This document shows, piece by piece, positions 45,521 through 56,813 of a stretch of DNA of 64,000 nt. The stretch lies in contig NC_087387.1 in the NCBI RefSeq assembly GCF_963675165.1, positions 3,275,501 through 3,339,500 of the forward strand, written 5' to 3'. The translations under genes and the position numbers were made by a program. The stretch's first letter is position 1. Every line of letters starts with the position of its first letter. The stretch comes from Halichondria panicea. Taxonomy: Eukaryota; Porifera; Demospongiae; Suberitida; Halichondriidae. The notes under the pieces are model-generated. The model did no database searches and was not told the DNA's origin. It worked only from the letters and a program-made list of their open reading frames with translations.

Positions 45521-46607
45521 TAGCCGTCTCCTAGTCAAGCGATTACGTCTCCTCAATCTTAGATTACGCAGTCTTTTTAAATGTCTAGGAATTCTCTAAT
45601 TGTTTCGTATGTACGTCCGCTTGATTCATATTCCTGCATATTCCTGCTTGATTCAGTATAGTACTAACAGTGCGTAGTACTAATAATTATCTATGCCCAA
45701 AACGGATGGGTCAAAGGTCAAAGTTGCTTGTGCACTGGATTGGAACCTGGAGAAATTTAAAGCTAATTAAAGTGGTAGCTACACGTGGCCTTGACTATGC
45801 AAATTTGACTAAGCTGAAATGATCTTACCAGGAACAATTGCTACAGTCAAACTGGGTTGTGTGTAGTGCCTGATATGTTTTGCAGGGGGAACTAAATCCC
45901 AGCCTGTTAGAATGCATGCTGTTAGAATGCATGCATGCGTTGTGTACCCTCGTGTGTCCTAGTTTGCTGACTTTGTACTGGGCTGTGTGCATTTAAATTC
46001 CATCTTACACTTAGTAATTACAACGTTAATTGCTAACGATAATTATTACAGCTTTACACAGTCGTACATTTGCTGGAATATACGAAAACTTGGCATGTGC
46101 GTGCTTTTACTGTGTACAACATGCAATGCACAACATGCAATGCATTTACAGAGGAAATCTCCTAGTGAGGCATGTAGTTTTTTCTCGCACTTACAACAAA
46201 CTTACAACAAACACTGGTGCTATACAGAGGTGGACCTGGGTCTAAGCAGCCAAATAAGGCCGCCTACGCTAGATTGCAGTAATACGACGACTACGGAAGC
46301 ACATCCCCAGGTCATTAATTCTCAAGGTTCAAGCTTTAAATTTCTCCAGGTTCCAATCCAGTGCACAAGCAACTTTAGTGCACAAGCAACTTTGACCTTT
46401 GACCCATCCGTTTTGGGCATAAGCGCGCATGGCTACTATAATTATTAGTACTGCGCACTGTTAGTACTATACTGATTCAAGCAGGAATATGCAGGAATAT
46501 GAATCAAGCGGACGTACATACGAAACAATTAGAGAATTCCTAGACATTTAAAAAGACTGCGTAATCTAAGATTGAGGAGACGTAATCCCTTGACTAGGAG
46601 ACGGCTA
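45521..46607. mobile_element. 1.1 kb foldback element with about 260-bp arms
   Basis: The left arm 45521-45770 (tagccgtctcctagtcaagc inward to ctggagaaatttaaagc) is the reverse complement of 46333-46607, with small differences. Tandem microduplications are present in each arm at different places (cctgcatatt at the left; gtgcacaagcaacttta at the right), so the two arms acquired them independently. The interior of about 560 bp has no recognised gene. Confidence 0.85.
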
Positions 46608-46739
46608 CTGGCTGAAGGTTGACCTTGTATAGGTACATTCGCAGAAAGAGTTGCAGGGTTCAGGAAGTCTACTAGGATATAGACAGGAGAGTGGTGCGAA
46701 AGTATAAGCTGTAAGCTGCCTATAATTATCGCATGCTTG

Positions 46740-47070
46740 TCTACCATGCAGCCCAAGGGCCCCGAGGGCAATATGTCATCCAATAACTAATTTGTTGCCC
46801 AATGACGATAACGATAAACTCGTCTGACTGGTCATATAAATCGACTGGTCATATATGTTTTGAAGGAATTTAGTGTATTCATTACTTTTGCTGAATTCCA
46901 TAGTAAATTTTTTTCCCACTAGTAGTTGGTGGGGCATAAGTCCCAAATGGATATCTCTTAAAGAAATCTACTGCATTTACACACAGTGCATATAATCCAG
47001 CAGTATGGTAGCCATGGCAGTGATGAGCACTTTGATCTGCCCACTCACTGGGCTAATAGTAATAGAGTGC
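46740..47070 (+). repeat. SINE-like dispersed repeat, copy 3
   Basis: Same orientation and order of motifs as copy 1 at 12975-13345: cagcccaagggccccgaggg, then cgtctgactggtcatataaa, cccaaatggatatctcttaa, catggcagtgatgagcac and tttgatctgcccactca. Copies differ by scattered substitutions and indels. Confidence 0.6.
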
Positions 47071-47549
47071 TACACATGGGGATTTGAAGTGTTCTTGCAA
47101 AGAGATGTACCTTTGTAACTGCCTATTTTGAGGACATTGGTTGGAGGCTGGAGAAGTTAGCAAGAAACCCTATCGAGGGCTCATCGAAAAATCACTGCAC
47201 CTGTTGATACAACAAATTTTTCAGCTCATTCTTTTACGTGAAATTCAAAGTGAGCTAGATCACAGTTGTATTTAAATGTGAGATTCTTACATGCCAATGG
47301 CTACAAACATGTGCCAATGAGTTGAAACTGGTACAGACAGCGAAGTAACCATTAAATATTGCGGACAGATAGAGTTTCGTACATGCCCACATGCCCACAG
47401 CCATTTGATGGCCACACTCCGTTGTGGTAATGGACAAGGAGGGCAAGTAAATACGGTATGTGATTCAGTGTGCATGAGTGTTAGTATATAGTATACATAT
47501 AATTGTGCAGTATAAGTGTGTATAAATTTATAAAATTAATTATCTATCA
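47071..47549. other. Non-coding
   Basis: No gene supported. The short minus-strand open frames around 47255-47475 overlap each other and resemble nothing I know. Confidence 0.35.
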
Positions 47550-47676
47550 CAGGGCGTAGTTTACAGCTTGTAAACTATGTTTGTACTTGCGAGTGTACAT
47601 CATAGTTTACAATGTTGTTGAATTTTAGTTCATCTACCTTCATAGTTTACAAAGAAAGTTGTATACTACGGCCCTG
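47550..47676. mobile_element. Possible 127-bp hAT-like MITE
   Basis: The left end CAGGGCGTAGT and right end ACTACGGCCCTG are complementary with one base inserted. Inside, tagtttaca appears several times on both strands. CAGGG-starting ends are frequent in hAT elements. No clean 8-bp duplication was seen, so the call is tentative. Confidence 0.45.
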
Positions 47677-47841
47677 TGTATTATCTATTAATTACTATTA
47701 TTTATACAGGAGTAACCTAACCTTCAGCACAGCTCTGCAAAAGTTTTGGAGGATACATAACAATGAACGCCCTCTTTAATCAAGTAATTATTACAAAACT
47801 GAATCAATTGTATCTTAGATTAAAATATTTCACGTTCAGTC

Positions 47842-48196
47842 AGATCACTCACACACCAGCAGGATGAGCAACTTGCTCTCCGACCGAGGCTTTATCATTA
47901 CCGCTAGTAAAAGGTTTAAGTGATAGCTGTTGTGATAGCAACAGCTACCCTTTTTGGCACAATACCAGAGAAAGCAGGGATAATCATCATGCAGTTTGGA
48001 GCATATCATCCTGGGTGTGTCAAATTTGCTGTCATGCCTACCTTTGAAAATAGAGTCAACATCTTCAACATCTTCCTCTTTCTCTTGCCGCTTCGTTTTT
48101 ATAGATCCACATCTCATCTGACTTAACACGTGTTCGTTCAATTGAAGCGATTCAAACTTGCGTGTGTAACCCACGGGTGACTTTGTATGAGTAGCC
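47842..48196 (-). CDS. Possible last two exons of an unrecognised host gene
   Basis: The first exon (about 48196-48047) follows a good acceptor (ctcctttgtttcag) and reads ATHTKSPVGYTRKFESLQLN, then HVLSQMRCGSIKTKRQEKEE and an acidic end EDVEDVDSIFK before a gtaggc donor. The second, after a ttttactag acceptor near 47912, gives about 20 residues and a stop (near 47842). Lys/Arg and Glu/Asp clusters suggest a nuclear or nucleolar protein. No domain is recognised, and upstream exons were not found within the next 400 bp, which suggests a long intron or a fragment. Confidence 0.4.
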
Positions 48197-48249
48197 TGAA
48201 ACAAAGGAGTCATTACATAATAAACGTGATTGTCAGACAAGTGTTCCAA

Positions 48250-48654
48250 TAAGGTCAGCAGTAAACAGTAAAACTAAGTTGAGCTAGAGGTAAAGCAAGG
48301 GGGGAGGTGTGGGTGTGTGGGTGGGTGGGTGTGTGTTATAGTTGGGGGATGTTGGCTTTTCTCCCGCTATCTTCTACATGAATATTCTGTTGTAACCTCG
48401 TCCATTTGATTTTAATGAAGGACAATCAATTGACAGTTTTAATTAATTATAGTTTTTCTAGTTTTTTCGGTCTTCAGAGAAGCCAGTCCACAAGTTTCGG
48501 TCCCGCTCGGGGACCACTCGGAACAGTGGTGAACACCTCTGGCTCTGACTGTGGCACAACAGGCGCACGGTTTTTTAGCCACGCCTATCTATTTTTGCCT
48601 AAGAGGTACCGAAGATGGCTAACTTACTCACTTACATCGAAATAGTGCAATAAG
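48250..48654. other. Non-coding
   Basis: A G/T-rich simple tract (gtgtgggtgggtgggtgtgtg, about 48308-48333) is the only notable feature; no gene is supported. Confidence 0.4.
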
Positions 48655-48658
48655 TTAA

Positions 48659-49513
48659 CCCTTTCCCGGCTTTAATTAAAAAAACAAAATACAGAATAAA
48701 TACACATTTTTCTTTAAAAATACATATCTCATGAACCATGCATTTTAATCACTTGCAACTATTTCCTACAGGTAGCCCAGATCCTGGGGGTACCATGACA
48801 TCATCATTGTTACCTAGCAACTGACCACCCCCCACTAATTAACGATTTTTTTACACATTTCACAATTATGAACATAAACAATATTGTATGAAGGTATGAA
48901 GGCATAAAGTCATAAAGTAACTAAAGACACTAAGTAAGTGTTCTCAATGTAACATGGTTCAATCAGGATCAGCAGAAACTTCTCTGCGAGGTCGTATCGG
49001 CAGACGCTCTTTTCCCGGGAAATCCTACACACAGGTTTACAAGTTCAATGGTGGCCCACTTGTGTACTAACTAGACTAAGCATACCATACTGAAGCTATC
49101 CAGACTACATATGATACTCCATACTTACTTACAACTTTGGTTCATGCTCAGGAGCTTCTTCCTCCGGCTCTATATTTATAGCTCGACCTCTGAAAAGTAG
49201 TTTCCTCTCTTGGTATGATCCCAGTCACTGTCCTCTTACTCAACAAGGCCTCGTTATTCTCACTGTCTAGCTGCCCTAGAACCTCGCTGAGGTTGTACTA
49301 CAAAGATCTTGTAGCCATTATCAAACGGTCACTTTTCTTTCGACAGTATTGCATGAAGCGTACCTCGAGGCAAGATACCACGTCATACCACGTCAGCCCA
49401 ATGCGCATGTGCTGGTACCTACAGCGCGCTGTAGCTCCAACACAGCACCCACAACGATTTTTTGAAAATTATCACTACCGCTGCGTCATATGACGGCTAA
49501 AGCCGGGAAAGGG
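48659..49513 (-). mobile_element. piggyBac-type TTAA element, copy 2
   Basis: Ends CCCTTTCCCGGCTTTA and TAAAGCCGGGAAAGGG, with TTAA on both sides (48655-48658 and 49514-49517). Inverted relative to copy 1. The internal sequence matches copy 1 read on the other strand, including the segment around the ATG of the acidic N-terminal remnant. The subterminal palindrome is at 49483-49497, with one arm shortened. Confidence 0.85.
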
Positions 49514-49517
49514 TTAA

Positions 49518-50600
49518 TTGTTATGTCATTGTCATTGTCAAGCGTCAAGCTATATGGTATATGCTCCAGAGGTGGGGCTCAATCTTTGCGATCTTTACCA
49601 GTTGGGTCCAGCACTACTTGTTTAGGTGATTAGGTGATGGTCTATCTGAAGGAAAGAAAAAAGGTGCGAATGTCTAAAGGTGCGAATGTCTATTTTATCT
49701 CCACCACAATTAATATACCAAAGGAATGGCTATCTATATAGTCTAGATCTAGTATCCGATTCCCTAGCACAATATTCATCTAATCAGGAGGACTTGGGTG
49801 TGACATGTGAATGCATCAAGTAAAGAATTAGGAAAAGGAATTAGACATTGTTGTTAAGCAGGATGGCTTCTTGGAATTTTTTGGGAACCATTTTACATTT
49901 ACAATTAGAAAATAGTAACTCTAATCGAAACATGTAAACACTTTAAATTAGAATTTGGGTCAAACTCAATTGCGAAGTCCATCGACCATCGACGTAGCAA
50001 GCTACATATATACATTCTAGCTTGCATCAGATGCACTAACTAGTTGATGAGTTCCACCAACCCATATTGAACTAATTTGACTAATTTGTCTCCTAGTAAC
50101 AACTTTGGAAAGTCAGAAAAAACCCTTCTGGCAGAGTTGAGTTGTAGGTACGTGTTATATAATTATTGTGGTAAACTAGCATTACTTAGAATAGAGTAGT
50201 AGATTACATCATTTTGTATACGTAATAGTTATTCTTATTTTAGTTACATTATTCCTGTTTTACTTGCTTATCCTGGTTTCTATGTTATAACCTGTTTTTG
50301 TACCACGTGGAGTTCAGTTGAATCATAAATGTATATCCTTGAAAGTACAAATACATGACAATTATGAATTTCATTAACAATGTTTTTGTTAGACTTGCAA
50401 CCCACTCCCTTTTCTTTGATCGGACGGGGCGGGAGAAAAGGGACTGGTGATTCTGGGCAGAATTTATTCAAAAATTGCATGAGAATTGCGTAGCCTGCAA
50501 AAGTGATCGCGTGCTGGGCACACCGTTTGTAATTAGCCGGACGAAGGAAGTGACGTCACGGGGGCATGTCAATACCTTTGTGTGACCCATGTACTGTAGA
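49518..50600. other. AT-rich non-coding stretch
   Basis: No gene supported; small open frames only. Short perfect duplications are present, for example aaaggtgcgaatgtcta at about 49663-49692. Confidence 0.4.
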
Positions 50601-50609
50601 TTACATCCA

Positions 50610-52010
50610 CGTGTTCAAAATGGAAGTCAGCCGTGAAGAAGTAGTTGTGGACATATCTAGCATGAGAACGTGGCCTTCGGCTATATCAGAAGCCTGCAGA
50701 TTGCTCATGAAAACTCTGATGATTTAGAGGAAATAATTGGTTATGTAAACGAGCTTGCTGACATTTTAATGGTGGTAGTTATGAGGAGGCCATGAAGAAT
50801 ACCTCGGTGGTACAACGAGTACCACCTACTGAAGGCCACGGTTTGACATAACACAGGAACAAATTGAAGCTATGCTGGAGTTCAAAATTTCCTCGTTGTT
50901 AGGAGTATACACTTTACCGGAGAAAAAAAAAATTTGGCATTTCTTCTACTCTGAGTTGGACGAGCGTATTCGTGAGATCCGTAGAGAGCAGTGGTGGATT
51001 AAGGATTCTGTATTCCGCGTAAGCGTGTCAGGGAAAGTATCCGACGAATTGACCCACTGAACACTCCTCCCACTGAACACTCCTTTACGATGCCTTTACG
51101 ATGCCTTTATGATGGGGAAGGAATCGACATCTGTTCCGGGTCCTAATTATAGTACGAGTGTTTATATCCTTCATGTATGCTTCATGTATGCCATGTAGTA
51201 CCATGGATGCAGTACATGTAATACTTTTTAACAAGCTAGACAAAATTAATTATCTGACAAAATTAATTATCTGCAAGATTTTGTACCAAACATGTCTAGT
51301 CTAGGGGATACCCTAGTCTAGGGGATACCACATTTGCAGCCAGGGGAGATCGTTTATAGTGCTGAGTCGGCGCTATTATTAGTCATACTTATTAAAAAAA
51401 AGATCCAGAGGAGCACCTACACGCCATACACGCCAGACTGCTGTCCAGGAAGAGAAGTCCGTAGATTTTTAAATCATGAATTGATGTCCAGTAGTTGAAA
51501 CTGTTGACCAGACACAAAAATAGCGCATATTTTTTGCATGTGATCCTAATTCCTTAAATCGGTTGGCAGCACTGTGTATTTGCATTATGTATATTATTTC
51601 CTTTCCAGATGGTCATCATAAGCTGATTGTCTACCTCTCAAACAACAAGGCATCAACGATTTATAAGTCAGCAGAACGGTCTCCCATCACGTGTGCGTAC
51701 AGATTGTGGATTGGAGAATTTTGAAGTCACTTGTCACATGCTACAACATCGTGGTGAGGTAGCATAATCACTGGTAGTTCCACGCATAATCGAAATTGTA
51801 TTATGGAATAATGGACTAATGACTCTGTATGTGTATGTCTTCATTATGTGTACCGGCCCTGGGAGCGTGCTTGGAACAATCACACGCTATTCACGGAAGG
51901 TGCCCACATTTCTGGTGCCCACATTTCTGGATTGAACCCAGTTGAATATCGATGAAAGTTATCGATGAAAGTGATTATAACTCTGACTTGGAAGATGATT
52001 TGTGAGCAAT
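50610..52010 (+). pseudogene. Decayed second copy of the integrase-core gene
   Basis: Blocks in order: an N-terminal start MEVSREEVVVDIS (about 50620); FDITQEQIEAMLEFKIS-SLLGVY (about 50843-50905), matching FEISPSALESLMDLQF...ILGVS; ELDERIREIRREQ (about 50956-50995); then, after an unrelated stretch, DGHHKLIVYLSNN (about 51610) for the first catalytic block; SRVRTDCGLENFEVTCHMLQH (about 51680-51745) for the second; and GSSTHNR (about 51773) for the third, after which the coding reading fades to WNNHTLFTEGAH (about 51880). Frame shifts and stops occur between most blocks. The order equals that of the intact gene at 33.2 kb, though the sequence is far enough diverged to be a distinct subfamily. 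Confidence 0.75.
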
Positions 52011-52729
52011 CAAGTCAATCCACTTGCTGAAAGTGAGCTATTGACATTTACCAGCGTGTGCTTTACCAGCGTGTGCTGCGAACAATTGAACAATCTATTA
52101 ACAATATAACCTTATACTCGACATCACTTGTTTGTCAGTTTGTATGATCCTTCCAGACGGGAGGCTAGTATGTATAATTGAAAGCAGGGCTACATTATAA
52201 TTTTCATATTATAGCGGCAGAATCTCGATCATTATTGTTGTTAACCGAATATACGCCATGACGTTACGTTGCGGGAACACCCCCGCAGCCATATTGATTT
52301 TTAAAAAATGCACAAATTAATCAGTTCTGTTCGTAACTTGAAAGCGCTTCGACTTTTGATTGTGCAAGTTAGACTAGGAAGAAAGAGATCTACAAGATGA
52401 TGCCCGAATCGCTTACTATCTCGCTGTGATCTACTTCTGTCAAGCGGTAAGTAGTAGTTGCGTATAATATTACTTGCTTTTTTGATTCGCTAGAAGCTCC
52501 TATGTAGCTGTAGAGTTTGTAGTGCTGAGAAGCGTTGCTTAGCCTCTACTGAATGTTTAGAGTCTACTGCATCACGACTTCAATTTATTTAAAATCAGGC
52601 GCATAAAATCATAGATTGAGGGATTGGTCACGTGCGACAATGACTCCAACGTTGCCTCTTGAAACCATCCGTGTTACGGTTCAGAGTGCAATAGGCAGTG
52701 GGCGTTAACACCATGCTAAACTCCTCTTC
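52011..52729. other. Non-coding
   Basis: No gene supported. A 12-13 bp perfect duplication (taccagcgtgtgct) lies at about 52050-52078. Confidence 0.35.
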
Positions 52730-53065
52730 AGGTGTTATCTGTGTGGGTGTTATCTGTGTCTGTGCACATGTCAGTGTGCAATGTGCATATGTGTGCAATG
52801 TGCAGTGCATTTGTCAGTGCATTTGTCAGTGTGCAATGTCACTGTGCCTGTGCCTATGTCTATGGGGTGTTATGTCAGTGTGCAATATGTCAGTGTGCAG
52901 TATATGTCAGTGTGCAGTGACCTATGTCAGTGTGTATATGTCAATATGTAGTTATAAAATCTACACTTGTAGTGATTCCTCTGAGATCTACATGTATATG
53001 TGGAGGTCAAAGGTGAACACGATTAGGCTAGGTGTGCTATCTAAATGCAAAACGTGGACTCATGG
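52730..53065 (+). repeat. Minisatellite family M, copy 3, with 3' flank shared with copy 1
   Basis: The variable gtcagtgtgcaatgt array is followed, as at copy 1, by gtggaggtcaaaggtgaaca and by gctaggtgtgct...ctaaatgcaaa (about 53027-53050), which at copy 1 runs straight into the integrase-core start codon. Here the coding part does not follow beyond a few codons. It looks like the 5' end of a second integrase-core element that has lost its gene. Confidence 0.7.
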
Positions 53066-53229
53066 AAGCAGATGATTCTAAATGCCTTTTATAAATTGAA
53101 GTCAAGGCTATTATAAGTCAACCGCTAAGTCAACCATGCGAATGCATAATTAAACATAATGAATATGAACTGCATATAGAGTGAGTCGCCAAACTCCGTC
53201 AGACATCAAAGTGCGTCAGGTAAAAGGGC

Positions 53230-53886
53230 ACAAACAAAACAAGACTGATTCAAACTAATTACACACACTAACAGATGGCCATGGGCCTATTATCCAGCGA
53301 AAACTTGGATAGGCCAAGTCGCTTCCAGTCTGAGCAGTGACTACCGAATTTTTCGATTTTCGTAAACTACACAGCTAGTGCTAGCTGAGTACAATCTAGA
53401 TAAGAGTGCAGTACAGAGTGGAGTACAGAGTGGAGCAATTCCCAGAATCAGGCGACCCTGGAGCTACACTTGTTTCTTTCTGAGGTTGTAAAGTGCTGAG
53501 TCAGCAATATTCTGGCTATAAGCGCTAGTATATAGCGCCTAAACTTATAGCTAGAATAGTGCTGAGTCACAACCCTCACAAACTTTACAACCCTCACAAA
53601 GAAACAAAGTGTAGCTCCGCTTTGCAGGGTCGCCTGATTCTGGGAATTGCTCCACTCTGTACTGCACTCTATCTAGATTGTACTCAGCTTGTGTCAGTTA
53701 GCTCTAGCTGTGTAGTTTGGCAAAAACGGCGATCGGTACGTTCTGACGAAAATCGAAGAATTCGGTAGTTTTTTTTATCACTGCTCGGACTGGAAGCGAC
53801 TTGGCCTATCCAAGTTTTCGCTGGATAATAGGCCCATCGCCATCTGTTAGTGTGTGTAATTAGTTTGAATCTATCTTGTTTTGTTT
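53230..53886. mobile_element. 0.65 kb foldback element, full-length inverted arms
   Basis: Nearly the whole element is two arms of about 320 bp: for example ccagcgaaaacttggatagg at about 53295-53315 is answered by cctatccaagttttcgctgg at about 53805-53825, and acacactaacagatgg by ccatctgttagtgtgt. The centre is near 53558. Its right edge abuts the copia remnant at about 53898. No coding content. Confidence 0.9.
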
Positions 53887-53897
53887 GGGCGTGTATC

Positions 53898-55067
53898 AAT
53901 GAGAAGTCAGCAAGAAGAAGCTGATGCCCCTGAGGAAAGTGAAGGTGATGCCCGCCCCTGAGGAAAGCGAACAGAATACGCCAACTCCAGATGAGCACGG
54001 ATATCCAGTCAGGGAAAGACGGCAGAAGCCAGTTTGGGAACTGAAATCGACGAAAGTTCCGGCTCAGTACAAGCAGCGGCAGATTCTGAGTACCTATAAC
54101 TTGTTGAAAACAACACATGGGACTTAGTGACCCTGGCGATTGGATGCAAATGGATTTTCAAGATGAAGTATGGAGATGATGGTTCAGTGGCACGCTACAA
54201 AGGAAGACTAGTGGCCAAAGGATATTCAAAAAAATATGGGGGTCGACTACGAAGAGACCTTTGCCCCACCTGTGGTGCGTTTTGCAGTACAAAATGATAT
54301 GTTGATATGTTGGACATCAAATGGACGTTCATGAATGGTACTCTGGAAGAGATATATACAGGCTCACCTTGTATGCCGACTGAACCGTTCAGGCACCTCG
54401 ATGCTGGAACATTATGTTCAAGGAGTTAAATTCTAACTCAGCAGATCCTTGTGTTTTCATCAAGAAAGAAAATGACAGAACGACCATTGTGGCAGACGAC
54501 CTGATTATGCATACAAAGGATATGTTTGCCAACCAGTTTAAGATGAAAGCTACTGTCTCGGGATTAGTGTTGAACAGGATGAAAAAAATAAAATGGGATC
54601 CATCAAAAGCAATACATAACTGCAATACATAACTTCAATGCTGTCCCAGTGGCAACACCAATGGTCATACTTGTTAAAGACCTGACATCGCCTTTGCCGT
54701 GCCAACCACAGTGCAGTAATTGTGCTATGAGATGCTGACTGGGCAGGAGATAATGATGATAGAGTGGTCAGGTATTATTGATGGGAAATGGAGCAGTCAG
54801 TTGGAGTAGCAGAAAGCAATCTGGCACTTCTTCAGAAGCGGCACTCAGCCTTGCAACTCAAGAAGCGATATGGTTGAGAAGATTGATGTATGAATCTGGA
54901 TACTAATCTGTTTGAAGACAACCAAGGAACACCAAGGAACAATTGCTATGCCGGTGTCTCATTCTCGCACCAAACATAAATTATTGATATCAAGTACCAA
55001 CTGAAAATGTTAACCAAGTCATTTCCCGAGTACGTGTTCGAAAACAAATGGAACTTTCATTAAGGGA
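53898..55067 (+). pseudogene. Ty1/copia pol remnant, copy 2
   Basis: Starts mid-element and matches copy 1 from about 43442 onward (the tccagtcagggaaagac and aaatcgacgaaagttccggct segments). Reverse-transcriptase pieces include CKWIFKMKYG (about 54143) and an altered active-site block near 54495 in which the DDLI core is preserved but the preceding residues are deleted. The RNase H end, absent from copy 1, is present: SLATQEAIWLRRLMYESG (about 54845-54898) and MPVSHSRTKH (about 54950). Stops and deletions throughout. Confidence 0.8.
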
Positions 55068-55290
55068 GTGTTGAACATATAATTTCAAGGTTGAACTATA
55101 ACGACTTATTAGTTTTGCATCATTTAGTCTATATTTAGTAACTATTCTAAAACATTCTGACAGGTTCTTATTTAACCATGTGTATAATTGTTTTTGTCCA
55201 TTAAACAAACAATTCTGACACCAGCGTGTTGCTTGCGATTGATTGCGAGCCAGATGCAAAGACAAAAGAGAAGAAAGTGAAGAAAACTGC
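55068..55290 (+). repeat. Copia 3' LTR (probable)
   Basis: A purine tract (attaagggagtg) precedes TGTTGAACATATAATTTCAA, the expected arrangement of polypurine tract and LTR start. The right end lies somewhere near 55225-55290; no second copy is available to fix it. Confidence 0.5.
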
Positions 55291-56007
55291 AGTAAGCACT
55301 GGGGCAGACATGTGTAAATATATGGTTTACCTAATTTATTTGATCATCAGAGCTCCTGTTTTACATGTATTTAGCTAAGATTGGTAAGTAAGAAACTGGA
55401 TATCTTGAGCTAGGAAGTAGTCATGGTTGCTTGAGAGTGAGCATTGAAATATGCAGTAGGCATAGCGCTAATTAGGCATAGCGCTAATTGATCATGAATA
55501 ATTCATAAGATATTTATTTTCTTTATTTCATTGTTTTTGTAACTTGCAATGATTATCAATGAAAAGATAACATGAAACAATGCTAGCTATTATTGTAGTA
55601 TTATTGTAGCTAAAAGTATCTATGTCTTGTAATCCAATGGAGGTCAGCTGCAAAAAACTGAGTATTTTGTCGTCAAATTGTGTTGGCTGCATAGCTTCTA
55701 GGTTGTCTTTCTGACCAGTATTCGATGCCTAAAGACTTACTGGAGGGCCAAAAATAGTCGCCATATTAGCCCACAAAAACAGCTAGAAATGGTTTGTTTC
55801 AACTTACTCTCTTGGGAAAAACTCTTCGAGTCACCCTGCCCCTTTATTCGTATAATAGAGAAACAGCAGACTATACGGTAAGGAGGGGTTTCTTGATGCT
55901 TAGAATTGACGACAAGTGACCATTGCCAGATGAGAGCATTGAACACTACGCAAATTTGAGGAACTGTATACCGTAACCTTAATGTAGTGTGAAAACAAGG
56001 GATCATC
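55291..56007. other. Non-coding
   Basis: No supported gene. A minus-strand 90-codon open frame at 55737-56009 runs into the truncated piggyBac-type element and has no recognisable content. Confidence 0.35.
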
Positions 56008-56809
56008 ATCGTTGCCTAGCAACCAACCAACACCCCACAAATAACAATTGTTAACAAAAATTCACAATTATGTACAATTATGTACACAAACAATATTGTA
56101 TGATGTTACTAAGTGACTGAACTTACTAAGTGACTGAACACATGATATAAGTGTTCAGAATATTCTCACGGTGACATGGCTCACTCAGGACTCAATCAGG
56201 ATCTGCAGAGACTTGTCTATGAGTTTCTATCGGCAGACGCCCTTTTCCTGGGAAATAATTTCTTCGCCTACTTTCTTCACCTACACACAGGTTTACAACA
56301 CACAGGTTTACAAGTTCAATGGTGGCTCATGTTGTCCACTGTTGTACTGACTAGCCTAAACAAACCTATAGTGAAGCTATCAAGACTACAAATGCTACTC
56401 TATAGTGACTTACCAGGTCCAGGAAGATGGTCCACCTCAAGTGCGCCTTCATCAGGATTCTCAGGCTCTTTCTTTTTAGCTTGACCTCTGAAAGGAAGCT
56501 TCCTACCTAGCTATGATCCCAGTCACTGTCCTCTCACATCGATATTCTCACTCTCTAGCTTCCCTAGAACCTCCCTGACATTGTACTACGAAGATCTTGT
56601 AGCAATTATCAAATGGTCACTTTTCTTTCGAAGATTCTGATCGAACTGTACCTCGAAGCAAAATATTAAAAATACCACGTGGAAGAGCAGCTCAATGCGC
56701 ATGTGCTGGTACCTGCAGCGTGTGCATAGCTCCAGCACAGTGTGCACAATGATTTTTTGAAATTTATCAGTAGCCATGCCGACTATAGTCGGCTAAAGCG
56801 GGGAAAGGG
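56008..56809 (-). mobile_element. piggyBac-type TTAA element, copy 3, left end missing
   Basis: The right end AGCGGGGAAAGGG is followed by TTAA (56810-56813). The homology starts abruptly at about 56008 (atcatcatcgttgcctagc), so about 150 bp including the left terminus are gone. The subterminal palindrome at 56778-56793 is GCCGACTATAGTCGGC, different from the other copies but still perfectly symmetric. Confidence 0.8.
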
Positions 56810-56813
56810 TTAA

